Below, one piece after another: positions 47,901 to 61,400 of a stretch of DNA of 64,000 nt. The first letter of the stretch is position 1, and the number at the start of each line of letters is the position of its first letter. Location of the stretch: assembly GCF_954871325.1 (NCBI RefSeq), contig NC_088777.1, forward strand, positions 5,024,509-5,088,508. Direction: 5' to 3'. Origin of the DNA: Gordionus sp. m RMFG-2023. Lineage: Eukaryota; Nematomorpha; Gordioida; Chordodea; Parachordodidae. Under the pieces are notes generated by a model that searched no databases, was not told the DNA's origin, and saw only the letters and a list, made by a program, of their open reading frames with translations. Made by a program: the position numbers and the translations under genes.

Positions 47901-50900
47901 CTTATAAGAAAATACATCTATACATAAACTTATCCAGGATTTTCCTAAAAGGAGGAGGGCATTAACTGAGTTTTATCCCCTTAAATTTTATTGGAGATTT
48001 TTAGGACCATATTTGACTATACTAGATTTTTATAAAAATAATTTTATATTTTTAACCTTTTTATAAATAAAAGCTTATTTCTAAATATTTTTTGAATTAT
48101 AGTCGGTATTTTAAAAAGTTATTAAATTTTTACTAATTTTTTTTTAAATATATTCTTATAGTTATATATTTTAAACACTTTTTCGAAAGTGGGAGGTGGT
48201 AGGTTTGTAGGGCCAAAATTATTATTAGTTTAAAAAGATATTTATCAGAACGGTCAAATTTGGGATTATGAGGAAGGAGTAAGGGGGGGGGGGGGTGGTA
48301 AAAATCTTTTTTGCTTCTGTATATAAAAAATATAAAATTAGATGAGTTAATTCTATCTAGACAAAAATGGATGCATGCAGAACACATTTTTGTTTAATTG
48401 TTTACTAAAAAAAGTACAAAAATTATTGAATATTTTTTTTAGTATTAAGTTTTCGAATAAATGAACATAGGTTCTGATGAAAAAATTTGTACATACTGCT
48501 ACAATCATTATTATACAAAATATTCATATATTAGAATTTTGGTATTTTGATGTAGTCTTTTCTAATACATCAAATTTTTGAAATATATTTCATTCTTTCT
48601 GATATTAGAGGCGTGGTCATTCAAAATATGAAACAAATTCATAAATAATTAGATATATTTTCAGGTTGATGTTACTTGATTTATTACACAGTCCTCATCT
48701 TCAAAGATCCTTACTCTTGCAAAAAATATTTTTGAGCATGCTCAACAAAAATATTTGAAATTTTAGCAAATAGTACCTGGTCTTTTAAATAGATATCAAT
48801 ATAAAAGTCATAAAATAATAAATTATTTAGAAAGGATTTTATGAAGCCAAGACAAACACACTTCGAATTTGGGTACTATTCATTAATAACACTCGACCTG
48901 ATGACTATACACTGATTCAATGAGACCAGATAAAACATATGTATTGGGACTTTATCGCTGCCCCTTCACATAGCAATTGCTATTCATTTGGGTTTGCTAA
49001 TAGAAAGAAAAGCTTAAAATATTTCCACATATCTATCGATAAGATATTCATCCCACTATTTCTATCAATCTTCTATTCATTGTGGAATAGGTCTAATAAA
49101 TCTGTCTTAAATTTGTTATGATATTATCATATATCTATAGCTAAATTTATTGATTAATGTAAAACATATTTATCATTCTTAGTTAATGATATAAGGATTT
49201 TCTTAGAAAAATATGAAAAATTAATTATTTTTTTCCCTCATTATCTGTAAATTATTTTTTTTTATAAGGGAATATTTGGCAAAAATTTTATTGAAAAAAA
49301 TAATAAATTCCATTTACATTTGTATTAGAATTTTATTAATAAATACAAACCCCAAGTTCTATTTAAAAGCAAAAAATTTTTGCAATTTATTATTTTTCCA
49401 AGCAGATTAACAAATTTAAGCTATTATTTGGATGCAAAAATTTTAATTTAAGAAATAATAATTTCCATTTTTATTGGCATATGATTAACAAATATAAACC
49501 TCCAAAGTTAATTTTATTTAAAAGTAAAAGTTTTCTGTAATTTATTATTTCTTCATCAAACAAGGTTGTTAATTTCTAGGTTCGAACGCTACACCTATAT
49601 CAAATGTATTTGGTAATATAAGATTATGAATAACAAAATTTGTCAAAACTCTGTTATAATTCAGTACATTCATAAATGAAAATATTATTTTATTATCCCA
49701 ACTTAATTTTCGTTACTGTTGTAATTCCCGTAAATATTTCGAAATTAAATACAAACAGAATTTAATTTAAAATAAAATTTCTCTTTTTCGTTTATAATAT
49801 AAATCATGTGAAATATTTCCCCTTCTCTGATATATATATATGATTTAGTAAAATAGGTAAGAGTAAGATAAAATTATATTATTGATATACCATTATGTTG
49901 TAGATGGTATTCTTTATCTGATAAGATAAATTATTTAATAAATCATGTTTTTTGAATTTATGTATTATATATATATATATATTATATTTATGTACATGTA
50001 TAGGATTCTATTGCGAGATTACCAGAGACTAAAATAATAATATGAAATTAATCTCAAGTATCTTATAAAAAATATATTCTGATATTGACGTAAAGTAGAA
50101 TGAGGGTGGGAGACTGTAAATGCTTAGGAATATTGGGAAATATAATTGAAGTATATGAGGAAGGAGATTTGATGTGTATTGCATCTGGAGTAAAGTTAGA
50201 TGGAAAAAATAATGAAGCTATAATAAATAATTATAATTAATTCAAAGTAAAAAGATCTTTCTTATGAGACTATTAAAGGTTTTGGGTGCTTATCAAAAAA
50301 TGAATAGATTTTAAAAAATTGGTGAGATGAAATGGATTAGAGCAGTAATTTTAATGATTCATAGCAAGCGAATGTAAATAATGAATGATGTCTCGATCTA
50401 TACTATAGATTAGAAAGATAAATAGGAATATTTGTAAGGAAAAAGTATTAACGATGATATCTAGAATAGTCTATAATAAAGTGATTGATAAAACTTGGCA
50501 ACTTAAGTGAACATGATAAAATAAATATTAAAGGCGATGGCTTAACTGTTTTATTTTATCTTTGACACAATAAATATATAGGGTAGCATCGTAGATTTTG
50601 ATGATATTAAAAATAATATCTGAAGAATGAGTTGTTTAAAATAAAGAAGTGGATTAAAATTATGAATATTATAGTGATCTAAGTATCACATAGATTAACA
50701 AGGAGAAGTGATCAAGTACTGTGGAAATATGTGGGGCTAATAGCAGGGAGAATATTATCACAATATTTACTCTTCGGAACTAGCTTAATTGTGACAATTC
50801 AAGAGTGGGAAAAAGAATGACTAAATGTAATGATGAATATAGACAAAATATTGCCAAAACATATATGATAGAATGCTTCTAAAAATGTAAGGATAGAGAA

Positions 50901-52083
50901 ACCTAAAAGGTAAGCAATTCTCGTTCAATTAGGGAAAAACGTTATGTGATATTTGCCATAAGATGAATTCAGGGAAATCATGAAGCTAACTGAAAAAAAA
51001 TATATTCTGCTTCTAGAACTAAAGAGGTGTGTTGGGCAGGGAATTTTTTACTAACAGAAACTTGACTGGGCTATCTTTGTAAAAATAAATTAAACTAAAA
51101 TATGTGTAAAACTTCGATTTCAATTTTATGATGGGCTTTAGCTAGGTCAATGTTGAAAATTTAATTTTTAATGAGTTTTTTTATATTTCGTTAAATTTAT
51201 ATTAAATCTGTTAATTTTTATACACAATATAGTGGATGTAGAAGCTCGAGAACGGCTATTATGAAAATTTTTGGCAACGATTATCTCATGTTTGTGGGCC
51301 AAAACTTAAAGCTGAATAGAAAGGAAAATCTAGGCTGTTTATGTATTATGGGGATAGAAGCATTCTGAATAAAAATGTGTCTGACTTGCCTGCGAAAATA
51401 GTTTCATACAAGATATCATGTTCATGGTATATGAGGAATCTTCGTTTGTAAAACGTATTTGAAATGTAAATAAACAAAAATTATTGGTGCTGTTAATTTT
51501 AGATAGAAAGACTAATTCTGGATTGATAAAGAAAATTTTGGTTAGTATACAAAGTAATACACCATAATATTGCCGAAGAGGACAAGGCCTAGGAGATACT
51601 CAGGGTTTTACTATTGGGTATGCTTCTTATTTTATATAGCGGAATATGAACATGTATAAGTTATTTAAATATGGTAGTCGTACTAATTTATACCTATTTC
51701 AAGGAATGTTCTGTTTCCTAAAAATTAACAAGATGAAATTCTTATAAATTAGGTTAAAAAAAATATATGCAAGAGAAAATAAAAATAATCATATAACATG
51801 TTAATATCACAATAAATAGTATTATTTATTAGCTAATGTTAATACTAAAATCCCTTAAAGATATTACATTTTTTTTTATCTTAATCCTTATTTACTACTA
51901 TATTTTTTATTTTTTTATTATTCATATGTTAAATCTGGAAGTAGTTAAGAATAGCCAACCCTCCCATTTCACCCAGAAAAGGACGATTTTTATTTAGATA
52001 TGTTGATTTCACGTACTGAAATTACAATTTAATTTTATAATTATTCATCACTATATTAACAATTTTATAAATAAGTAATAAAT
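47901..52083. other. Long AT-rich stretch without a recognisable gene
   Basis: About 4.2 kb. It has a G-run at 48282-48294 and a dispersed repeat at 48545-48690 shared with 40200-40350. Short frames such as 48939-49121 show no family motif. 50080-51700 is somewhat less AT-rich but yields only broken frames. Confidence 0.45.
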
Positions 52084-52358
52084 TGTTGAATATGTTGATC
52101 GATGTTATTTTATTATTAATTTTGGTAATTGATTTATTTTTTTATATATGAATTTGTATTAGTTATTTTTTTTATTATTGTTTAAAAAAAAAGATATATA
52201 AAGAGATAAAAAAAATGTAATTGATCTTGGAAAAATAAAAATCTAATTTATCATATGATAAAATTTAAATTATGATATAAAATAAAATGATAATCAATAA
52301 AAAATGTGATATAATTATCTATCAAATAATAAATGTGGATTTTAATATAATTCCAACA
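52084..52358 (+). repeat. 5' LTR of the small element
   Basis: 275 bases, TG...CA termini. Matches 54377-54689 except for a stretch of about 40 bases present only in the 3' copy and scattered changes. Confidence 0.85.
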
Positions 52359-54376
52359 TGGAGGCCAATATACGTCTGAACGCGTAAGTATTATCTCAAA
52401 ATTTGATCTTGATTTTGCAATGTACATTTATTCTATTTTATGCCTTTATCGATTATAATTCTCTTATGATGGATGCTTTGAACAATTCCACATATATGAC
52501 TAAATTTGTCAAGCTGGATGTCCCCAAATTTAGTAGCGATGACAGCGCCTACATAGGGAAATTGCAGAAATTCTTCGACATCAGCAAGATCTCCAACGGA
52601 GAAAAGGCCGATTTGTTTCTCCGAAGTCTTCCAGATGACGAATTCAATAACATTGGGGCAATTTGCACTGAGGCAGACTTCCAGGACCCAGCTTGGCCAA
52701 TTCAAGCTACAACATCCATCGAAAACTGAGAATGCCAAACTGTCATTATTTTATGCTGCCACTCAAGGCAAGGAGGAGACGTTCTCGGCTTGGGTCACAC
52801 CCGTAGCACGACTCAATAAAGAATGTAAATTCAATGGCATTCAGTGAAATATTGAGAAAGTGAGAGTATCTTCGAATTCCAAAGATGTCAGGAAAGCGAT
52901 CTGGAGCTCTATGACCATAGAAGACATTTACAATCTAGATCTAGAGGAAGACACCGCGGGGCCAAGGGGCATCAAGGGCGAGATGAAATTGTTTCATTTG
53001 AATGAATCACCTGGTGTACAAAAGGGTAATCACATGGGCAAAGTCAAAAATAGCTACGTGACCGCAAAACCCTTTCAGGACTCTCATGCATATGGTGAAT
53101 CTCTCATCATGCAACCCCAGTTCATCAATGACAATCGCCCCTGACAACATTTTGAAGAACGTTACGATATACGCTACGACAACGACCGCGACAAACGATT
53201 CAACGGATGGCACAACGAATAACACGACAATCGTTTTGATCAAAGCTACGATAATTGTCACTATAACCGTAACCGTTTCGATAATCGCAACGATAACTAC
53301 TACGACGATCGATACAACAATAGCGGGTACAACGTCCATGGCTATCATTGTGACCATCATCAAAGTCCTGATCGACGGGATGACTGCTATAGAGGTGATA
53401 ACCGAACCAACTATCCCCGTCGGGGTCAGCACAGACACAACCCTCAAAATATTAATGGTTTTCCGAGATATTCGTATAGGCGCAACCAGTGCAAAAATGA
53501 CAATAAAACTTACAATAGATCTTCTGATCACAAATATCGTGATTGCCAATTGAATACGAACCATGCTATGAACATCGAAATAATCGATGATGGCGACGAC
53601 TTAAACACAGATCTCAAAGAATATAATTTTCAGAATCTTGAAGTGTACAATATGGGGGTCAAGAATACCACATATGATGCATACAACGTAACGGTGAGCA
53701 TCAACGACATACCCACGTTGATGCAAGTTGACACCGGTACGAGGTACACTATTTTCGAAGCTGACAGCTAAGACTGTAGGCCCGCGATACGTAAGACGGA
53801 CATGAGACTCATTACGGCAGCGCTATCAAGATATTAGGTCTTGCCAATGTGAACGTTAAGTATGAAGGAAACTCACATACACTGTAGGCCATTGTAGTGG
53901 ATTGTGATAAGACCCCTCTGCTAGGACGTATGTGGCCCCACACCTTCAACAACATTTTAAAAACGTTCTTAGTGGGTAATGTAGAGAATGATCTCGAGAA
54001 GATAATCTCGACAACAAAAAAAGACCTCGAATCAACTTACTCCTACAACCCAAAATGGTCAGAACACGAGCCTGATCATACCTTCAAGGAGAATTCCGTG
54101 CGCCAAAATCAATGCAACGACTCAAAAATTGAATTGCTAGCTGAAGCACGATAAAATAAACCTTGCTCGAAAGGAATCTAGATGTTCGATGCCACAAGCG
54201 ACCCGGTTTGGAAATTAGCTAAGGGTTGTCTTTATTTTACCAAGCCATCGTTCGGTTTGAAAAGAAGACTGCACCATGAACATGGGTGGCGTATTGCCAG
54301 ATGATCATGAATGTAATAACGTCACCACTCAACTTACCCAAGGAAATCATAAGCCGAATTTCTTTGGAGGGTGGAA

Positions 54377-54689
54377 TGTTGAATATGTTGATCGATGTTA
54401 TTTTATTATTTATTTTGGCAATTGATTTATTTATATATCAATATGTATTTAAATTTAATCGGTCAAAATTTTATAATTTTTTTTATACATCAATTTGTAT
54501 TAGTTATTTTTTTTATTATTGTTTAAGAAAAAAGATATGTAAAGAGAAAAAAAATGTAATTGATCTTGGAAAAATAAAAATGTAATTTATCATATAAAAT
54601 TTAAATTATGATTTAAAATAAAATGATAATCAATGAAAAATGTGTAATAATTATCTATGAAAAAACGTGGAAATAATACAATTCCAACA
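54377..54689 (+). repeat. 3' LTR of the small element
   Basis: 313 bases, TG...CA termini, preceded by the polypurine tract. The flanking five bases (TAAAT left of the element, TAAGT right) are at best an imperfect target duplication. Confidence 0.85.
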
Positions 54690-55390
54690 TAAGTAATTTT
54701 TTTATATTATATACCAAAGATTAGAATAATGGCCTATGTTATACGCTGCCAAATTAACATATAGCAATTTGCTAAACATAGAATAAATTTTTTTTTAAAT
54801 GCAATAAGACTCATTTTTAATATATAATAATTAGTTATATTTTTTTTCGGCACTCTTCCAGCTCTCTCTTTTTGCCATTCAAAATATCTTACGATATTCA
54901 GCTTCATAAGTTTTCAACAATCACACTTTCAATCTTCATATTTAAGTAACTAATTTCACTTTTAACTCCCACTTTGCTTCTTTCAATATGCTAACGTAAA
55001 GTAACTACTTTACTGCATATTAGATTAAATTGGAACATAATCAACGGTAAATTAATCATTTCATTCCTCATGAGTTCCTTCTTAGATTTACCTTGTATCC
55101 ATCTGATCATTTTTCTTCTGCTTATCTTGCAGAATTCCATGAAAAAACACTGACGAGTACTTAAATTGTAGAATAATATATTTCAAGTAACATTTTTATA
55201 TTATAGGTATAACTTTTATTTCAAATGTAATTACAACTATATTATATAATAATTTAATAAAATATATTTAATTTATTATTAATCATAGTTATATTTAACT
55301 CATTATTAGTTGATATATAATAATCTATTTTATAATTATATGTATCATTTATATCTTTTATGAAGAACTTTAACTATAACTTGATGCATT
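54690..55390. other. AT-rich stretch without a recognisable gene
   Basis: I see nothing supportable here. Confidence 0.4.
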
Positions 55391-55398
55391 TTGGAAAG

Positions 55399-55936
55399 CA
55401 GCGTCTATGAACGGAAAAGGTAAGGTGGGGTGGGGGGGGGGGGGTAGGAACAGTTCGCATCCTATTTTTTTGAGAGGGGTAGGTAACTTTAATAGGGGTA
55501 CGATAAATTTTTCGGGGTTGTTATCTATTAAATCTTGAGATCAAATAGGACAAAATTTATGTACCTATTTTAATATAATTCATCAACCAAATCCATATAT
55601 TGCAAACAATCATTGACCTTATTTTCCAAATAAAACTTTCTGCTTCCTTTCAAATGTAATTTAAAAGGTTTCGACATTTTCAGCAAACTCATATTGCTAT
55701 AATAATGAATTGATTGAATATATTATCTAAAAAATAACTCCTTTATATTCCACGAAATGTCGATATAATTTAAGTTATTCTTTTAAATTTTCTGAAAGAG
55801 TATCATTATAATTAAAAAGATGAAATTTAAAATAGAAAAACATGGCCGCCGAATGTGGCAATTTTTTTTTAGGGGGGTAGGCATAGGCTTTTGAAGGGTG
55901 TTTGCATTCAGTGAAAATCCTGTCATGTAGACGCTG
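55399..55936. mobile_element. Non-autonomous hAT element (MITE), 538 bp
   Basis: Begins CAGCGTCTATGAAC and ends GTCATGTAGACGCTG, so CAGCGTCTA is inverted at both ends and fits the hAT pattern CAGNGNYY. A perfect 8-bp duplication, TTGGAAAG, flanks it (55391-55398 and 55937-55944). The interior has G-rich tracts near both ends and no transposase frame. Different family from the element in K1 by its termini. Confidence 0.88.
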
Positions 55937-55944
55937 TTGGAAAG

Positions 55945-58171
55945 GAACTTTAGCCTGTAGCTAGTTATATTTTAAAAATTTATCTAATAAATACTAGCTA
56001 CATATAAAATTATTAATCAATAAAAAGTTGATTATTTTTAAAAATGTGAGCCATTTTTTTTTTTTTTAAATTTTAGTTTAAAGTAAAAACTTGTTTGTGA
56101 TTTTTTCCAGCCAACCATATTATAAAATTAAACTCTGTGATACCAATATTTTTATAAGCAACTTTGCAATATCACAAGGTAGACATATTGGAATACTCCG
56201 ACAAACTCAGATCTGTAGAAAAAAAACGCGTAACAAGAATTAATTGAAATCTGCTAAAACCGCGGGTCTAGGAATATAACCCTTAAATTTTTAAAATTTT
56301 TGCAATGATTCAAATCTAAGTTTCCCAACTTTTTTTTTAGTGTTGAATTATATTTTTTCTTCTAAAAGGGAGATTGAAGATGCGAATTTGGTTCGGAGAT
56401 AATACCAGAAGAAAATAAATAATTGGCCTATTACGAACCAGAACCTTAAATATATAAATTTGAACTAAATATTATTTAAAATGCAAAAAAAGTTTGTCAA
56501 ATGTGGGTATAGGAAGGAGTGATGCCTATATAAAGTATTTTAATATAATATCAAAAATAATTGTAAAAATTGATCATAAAACATGTGATGATTGATGATT
56601 ACCTATGGATATTATTAGAGTTCCATTTACACCATCTAGAGTATTAATTAACGAATTTTAGCTACGATAGTTTTATATACTCATATTTATTTTAAATTCT
56701 ATTCATGGAACAAAATTAATAAAATTTGAGATAAAGAACTCTTTAAAAATAAAATGTATTATTAATTATTTGCCATTTTTATAAGAAATATATATATATA
56801 TATACCTATAGTTATCTTTCTCGTAACTTTATTTTAATATTTTTTTTTTTAAATCGATGATGAATATGATGTAATTTTATTATTCTACTTATACCAAAGG
56901 GGTTTCTATTCCTAGTTATGCGTCTTATAGTAGCTTTATATAAGTATATAAATAAGGGTAAATTATATAAAAAACTTTAATAAAAATATAAATTAACTAA
57001 TCTACAATATTAAGTGATTAGAGCAATGGTTTATACAGTTTGTGTTAATTAATTTATCTATTAAGTTATACTTAGATATATTTGACTAATGATTTTTTTT
57101 GGTTCTTATTGCCAAATTTAGTTGACAGTGTTTACGTAAACTAATATATAAATCTTCAAAATAAATGTAGTTTCCCAAGGCTATAAAAAAGTTTCAATCT
57201 GAATCAAAAAAAAAAATTTATCTTAGGATGCTTTTTTTAAATTATAAAAATCATTTAAATAAGGAGAAGAATAAAATGTAACAAATAAAAAAAAAGCCAT
57301 ATGGGACTACAAATTTAAACAAGGATAATAAGTGAATTTATATCCAATCTTTAATTTTAAAACAAGAATAATACTATTCACAATTCCAGTCTTTTTTGAA
57401 ATTTATATCTTAGCTATTTATTTTAATGAAATTTTCATAGATATGCAGTATTTCAGATAATTTTTCCCCTTTTGTCTATTAAGATATTAAGTATTACAGC
57501 AGAAATACGCTCTTAGATTAAATCTATAATAACATAGGATTCTTGTCATCGCAAAGTTTTAATATAACTAACAATTCAAATTAGTTTCAACTCTAGAACT
57601 ATTATTAAGAATTGGATCAGAATCTATAAAATAATAGGATATCGTATGTTCAATAGGCAGAAAATCGACTAAAATTATATTATTAGATTGTTGATTATTA
57701 AATACTAACGAAATATTTGACATTATACTCCTACTCATATATCCCTCTGGGTTGTGAGGTTTACTTAAATAGCTATTTTTTTAGTTAAGCTAGAAACCCG
57801 GAACTTGTTTAATCACTTTTGAATCACTTACTAATGGTAGATATAGAGAGTTATAAAAAAATTTTTTTTTGACCAAGTTCGAAACAATTGGCTCTAATAT
57901 TGTTATGGTAATTTTTATAATGAGATTATATGTTTTATAAATCCAGAGGAAATTGAGTGAAAAATATTACCATCAAAATATAATATAACATAATTATTAA
58001 TGAAAAGAAATAACAATTTTGTAAATTATTAATATATTAAATGTTAGGTTTACATAATGTATTAGATTGAGAGTAGGTAAGATAAATGTCTTTCAGTAAA
58101 GGAATTAACTGTGTATTTATAAATTTCGTGTAATTTTTGTCGAATAAAAAGAAGGCCTCAGAGTTCATTAA
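55945..58171. other. AT-rich stretch without a recognisable gene
   Basis: I see no gene, RNA or mobile element that I could defend. Confidence 0.4.
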
Positions 58172-58412
58172 CCCTTTCACGCCCAGCGAGATCATTTGTC
58201 ATCAAAATTTTTAATCATTTATTTATATTAAAATGAAACTAATGGTTGGTACTTAGAGATATTAATTTATAAAACAATATTTATTATTTCGTATTTTATC
58301 ATTAACCTGTCAAAATCATTATTTTATTATATGAAAATGTCAAAATCATTATTTTATTATATCAAAGTACAAGTATTTTTTGTTCATGGGAAATATTCCG
58401 GGCGCGATAGGG
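58172..58412. mobile_element. Possible piggyBac-like MITE, 241 bp
   Basis: TTAA at 58168-58171 is followed by CCCTTTCACGCCC. The right end read inward is CCCTATCGCGCCC (11 of 13 match). TTAA plus a CCC start is the piggyBac pattern. The right flank is AGAA rather than TTAA, so the target copy would have mutated. Inside, a 30-base unit, tgtcaaaatcattatttt and on, is tandemly doubled at 58307-58366. No coding capacity. Confidence 0.45.
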
Positions 58413-61400
58413 AGAATCCTTTTATTACCCAATCATTTTAAAAATATTTAGGCTAAAGAATTCATCCTAGTCAAAGTGGCTATAGAGGATAATATTTACT
58501 TTTTCAGTTATGAACAAATATACTGTGTATTACCATTGGGTGTCCCTTCTTGTTCTGTATTAAAATGTACTAAACAATTAATTTTTGATAAACTTTCATA
58601 CCTATGTTTAAAGTAAGATTATTATCTCCCGACACTAGTGTTATATTTATTTGTGATTATTAAATATAAATAAAAATATATTTATTTTCTTAATGTTTTA
58701 CTTATTCCAAACCACAAATTTTGATCTTTAAAATATATATATATATATAATTTATTAAATATTTTGGGAAATTACTTTCGATGTAATAATCCATATCATA
58801 TATTAAGTTTTCTATATAAAATATAACATTGTTTTATGAGTTCCAATTATTACATAGAATAATATAGTAAGATTTAATACCATTTATAACACTTTTAACA
58901 TTTTCTGTTATAATATTATAATATTAATTTATAAATAATTAAATAATAAAATAATGAGATATTTTTATAATAAATTTATAATGATACATAAGATTCGCAT
59001 ACTGGGTAACCAAATAATTAGTCAAACCTATCGTAGTTAAGACAAAGTCATTTTCTATAAATCAATATCAAATTATAAATGTTAAAAGTTACTGTCTTGT
59101 TTTTATTCTTAATAAATACTTTTTTCACATAAGACATCTAAAATATTATATTAAATTTTTTTATTAGTTCAAGTTATTTAAATCTATCGTAGGTTTACTT
59201 AATGTGGCATAGGGCCGACAGAGGACTGTATGCACTAAACAAGATTTAAAATTATATTTTAAGATAATTAAATATAAATGGTTTATTTGGGTTACCAGTA
59301 CCACATGTTCCTTTTATTTTTCTCGAACTCACAATTTTAACATTGGGAGTGATTAGTATAAGTGTACAATGTATATCGGGTAGCTTAAAAAATGTCACTC
59401 TTTGAAATCTTTATAACTCTGAAAACGGGTTATTTATTTTTTTTTGCAATGAAATTTCTTATTTAATTAAGGAATATATGAAACTTAATTCCTCCAAGTT
59501 ATATGTAATTTAAATCGCGTAATTATTTTCGAAAATTAAAAATAATAAATCGAGACCCTCAAAAAGGGTTAGATGGGTTGATTTCTATTATGTTAAGACT
59601 TATTCCGAAAAATTATAATATAAAATATTTAAGGGTAATTTTAACACTATTTGTTATTAAACGCTCATTTATTAACACCAAAAAAAAATTAAAAAATTTA
59701 GGATAAAAATTGGAACGCACCAAGTTTGATTCATGTATTTCCTAGGATAATGTAGAATAATCCTGCAACCCAGTGATATTTAAAACGATTTCAAAAAACG
59801 TGATTTTAGGGATGGGCAATATACACCATATTTTTAATTAAGCAAATTATTTTTAAATCCCTTTTCATTTTTTTTACACGGTTTTTTATATTTGATATTT
59901 CTTAAATTCTATAACATAATTAAAATTCGTAAACTATACACTTATTAGTCCATTCTCGCAATCAGCCAATATGCATATTTCCTAAGTTAATCTGATTTTA
60001 TAGTTATAAAATAAAAATAATTTAAAAAATGTCGTTAGGATAAAATGTATGTTATTTAAAACCAGTCAAATAAGATTTTAATTGAGTTTTTTTACGATTG
60101 TAAATGATCTGGAATTCGAAATAGTAAAATCAGACCAATAAAAATTCACGAAGCAGCATGAGTATGGGAGTAGTAAAGGCTGCTTGGGAAAATTATTTAG
60201 CTAATTTATATTTTATTAGCACATCAAGACATTAGGACGAATAACTTATTGATAGCTCACAAATTATTCATATAAATCAATTCAAAATTTTGAACATAAT
60301 TTAGATTACTCATAAGATATAAATTTAAACTATAGTAAAGCTTAAATAGGAGGGCTAAAGGCCTATTTTAAATCTCCCAAAAAAAAATATTTTGGATTTC
60401 TACCTTTTTTCTTTTTTGTTTAAATGTTTCTTTTCAGTAATATAATACTTTCTTTATCAATTTTTATACAAAAATATTAGGAACGCAAATTATAAAAATA
60501 TAGTGCATGCCATTATACAATAATAAGCTTAATATATAATGATAAATATAGATAGCATTAAAAAAAATTTATGCCCTAATTTTTGAGAGAATTGTATAAG
60601 ATGAAAAGAAATTATTTAAAATTAATAAAAAAAAAACATTTAGAGGATTGTAAATCAAATCAAAATTAACAAAGAATATGAAAATTTAAAAATGAGCGAA
60701 TATAAAAAGATATAAATCACAAAGGAATCGTCAATAAAAATTAAATAAATAAATTATTATAAAAAAAATATAAAACCTTAATTAGAAATGTAAAAAAAAA
60801 ATTGTATTCTTTTAAATTAAAAAAACTGAAAATTTTGGTCTTTTTAAAAAGCTATATAAGTTTCATTTTATTTAGTGTTATATTAAAGACATTTTAAGGA
60901 AGAATTAATGAAAAGGGGGTGGGGGGCGTGAGTGTGGGATGAAACTTTTTATCGAAATATAATTTAAAGCAAGAAAAGTTTACCTTATTAAATTTGCCTA
61001 AAATACAAATTAGAGTCTCCTTAATTTATTTCAAATTTTGGACTTCTTAATCATATTATCTGCTCATGGTATGAAGGCGAACAAATACCTTATTTGGCAA
61101 AATAAAAATTGGTACGTCGACTTCCTAAATTTTTAGGTTTATCGAAGTGACTATCAATTATTTCTTAACAAAAAAAAATTCAAAAGAGGTAGTAAATATA
61201 ACTTTGTATTAGCAAATCAAAATATGCAGTTTTATCTTGACTTGGATAAATAATCATATAATAGTCACAGAAAATTAAAATGATAATAAACCATATATTT
61301 TAAATTTGTAAGATAAACTTTAGAAATATTAAGCCTATTAAATATATATTTGTGTAAATATTTTTTAGGTAAATTAAATTTTAAAAAAAAATTGAATTAT

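Larger units (their letters stand above)
52084..54689 (+). mobile_element. Small LTR element with gag and protease only, fossil
   Basis: A Ty3/gypsy-type element of about 2.6 kb. Two direct LTRs start TGTTGAATATG and end CCAACA. Right after the first LTR, TGGAGGCCAATA is a good primer-binding start; right before the second, GGAGGGTGGAA is a polypurine tract. Between them are a gag-like region (about 52430-53150), an Arg/Asn/Asp-rich stretch, and a retropepsin region with VDTGTR near 53727 followed by a LLGR-type block near 53920. Reverse transcriptase and integrase are absent. It is broken in several places and looks older than the large Ty3 element. Confidence 0.8.

Noticed and set aside
52433-53564. 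Minus-strand open frames rich in Val and Ile in the small LTR element
   Set aside because: Antisense shadows of the plus-strand gag-like region; the repeated codons of its Asp/Asn/Arg-rich part keep the opposite strand open.
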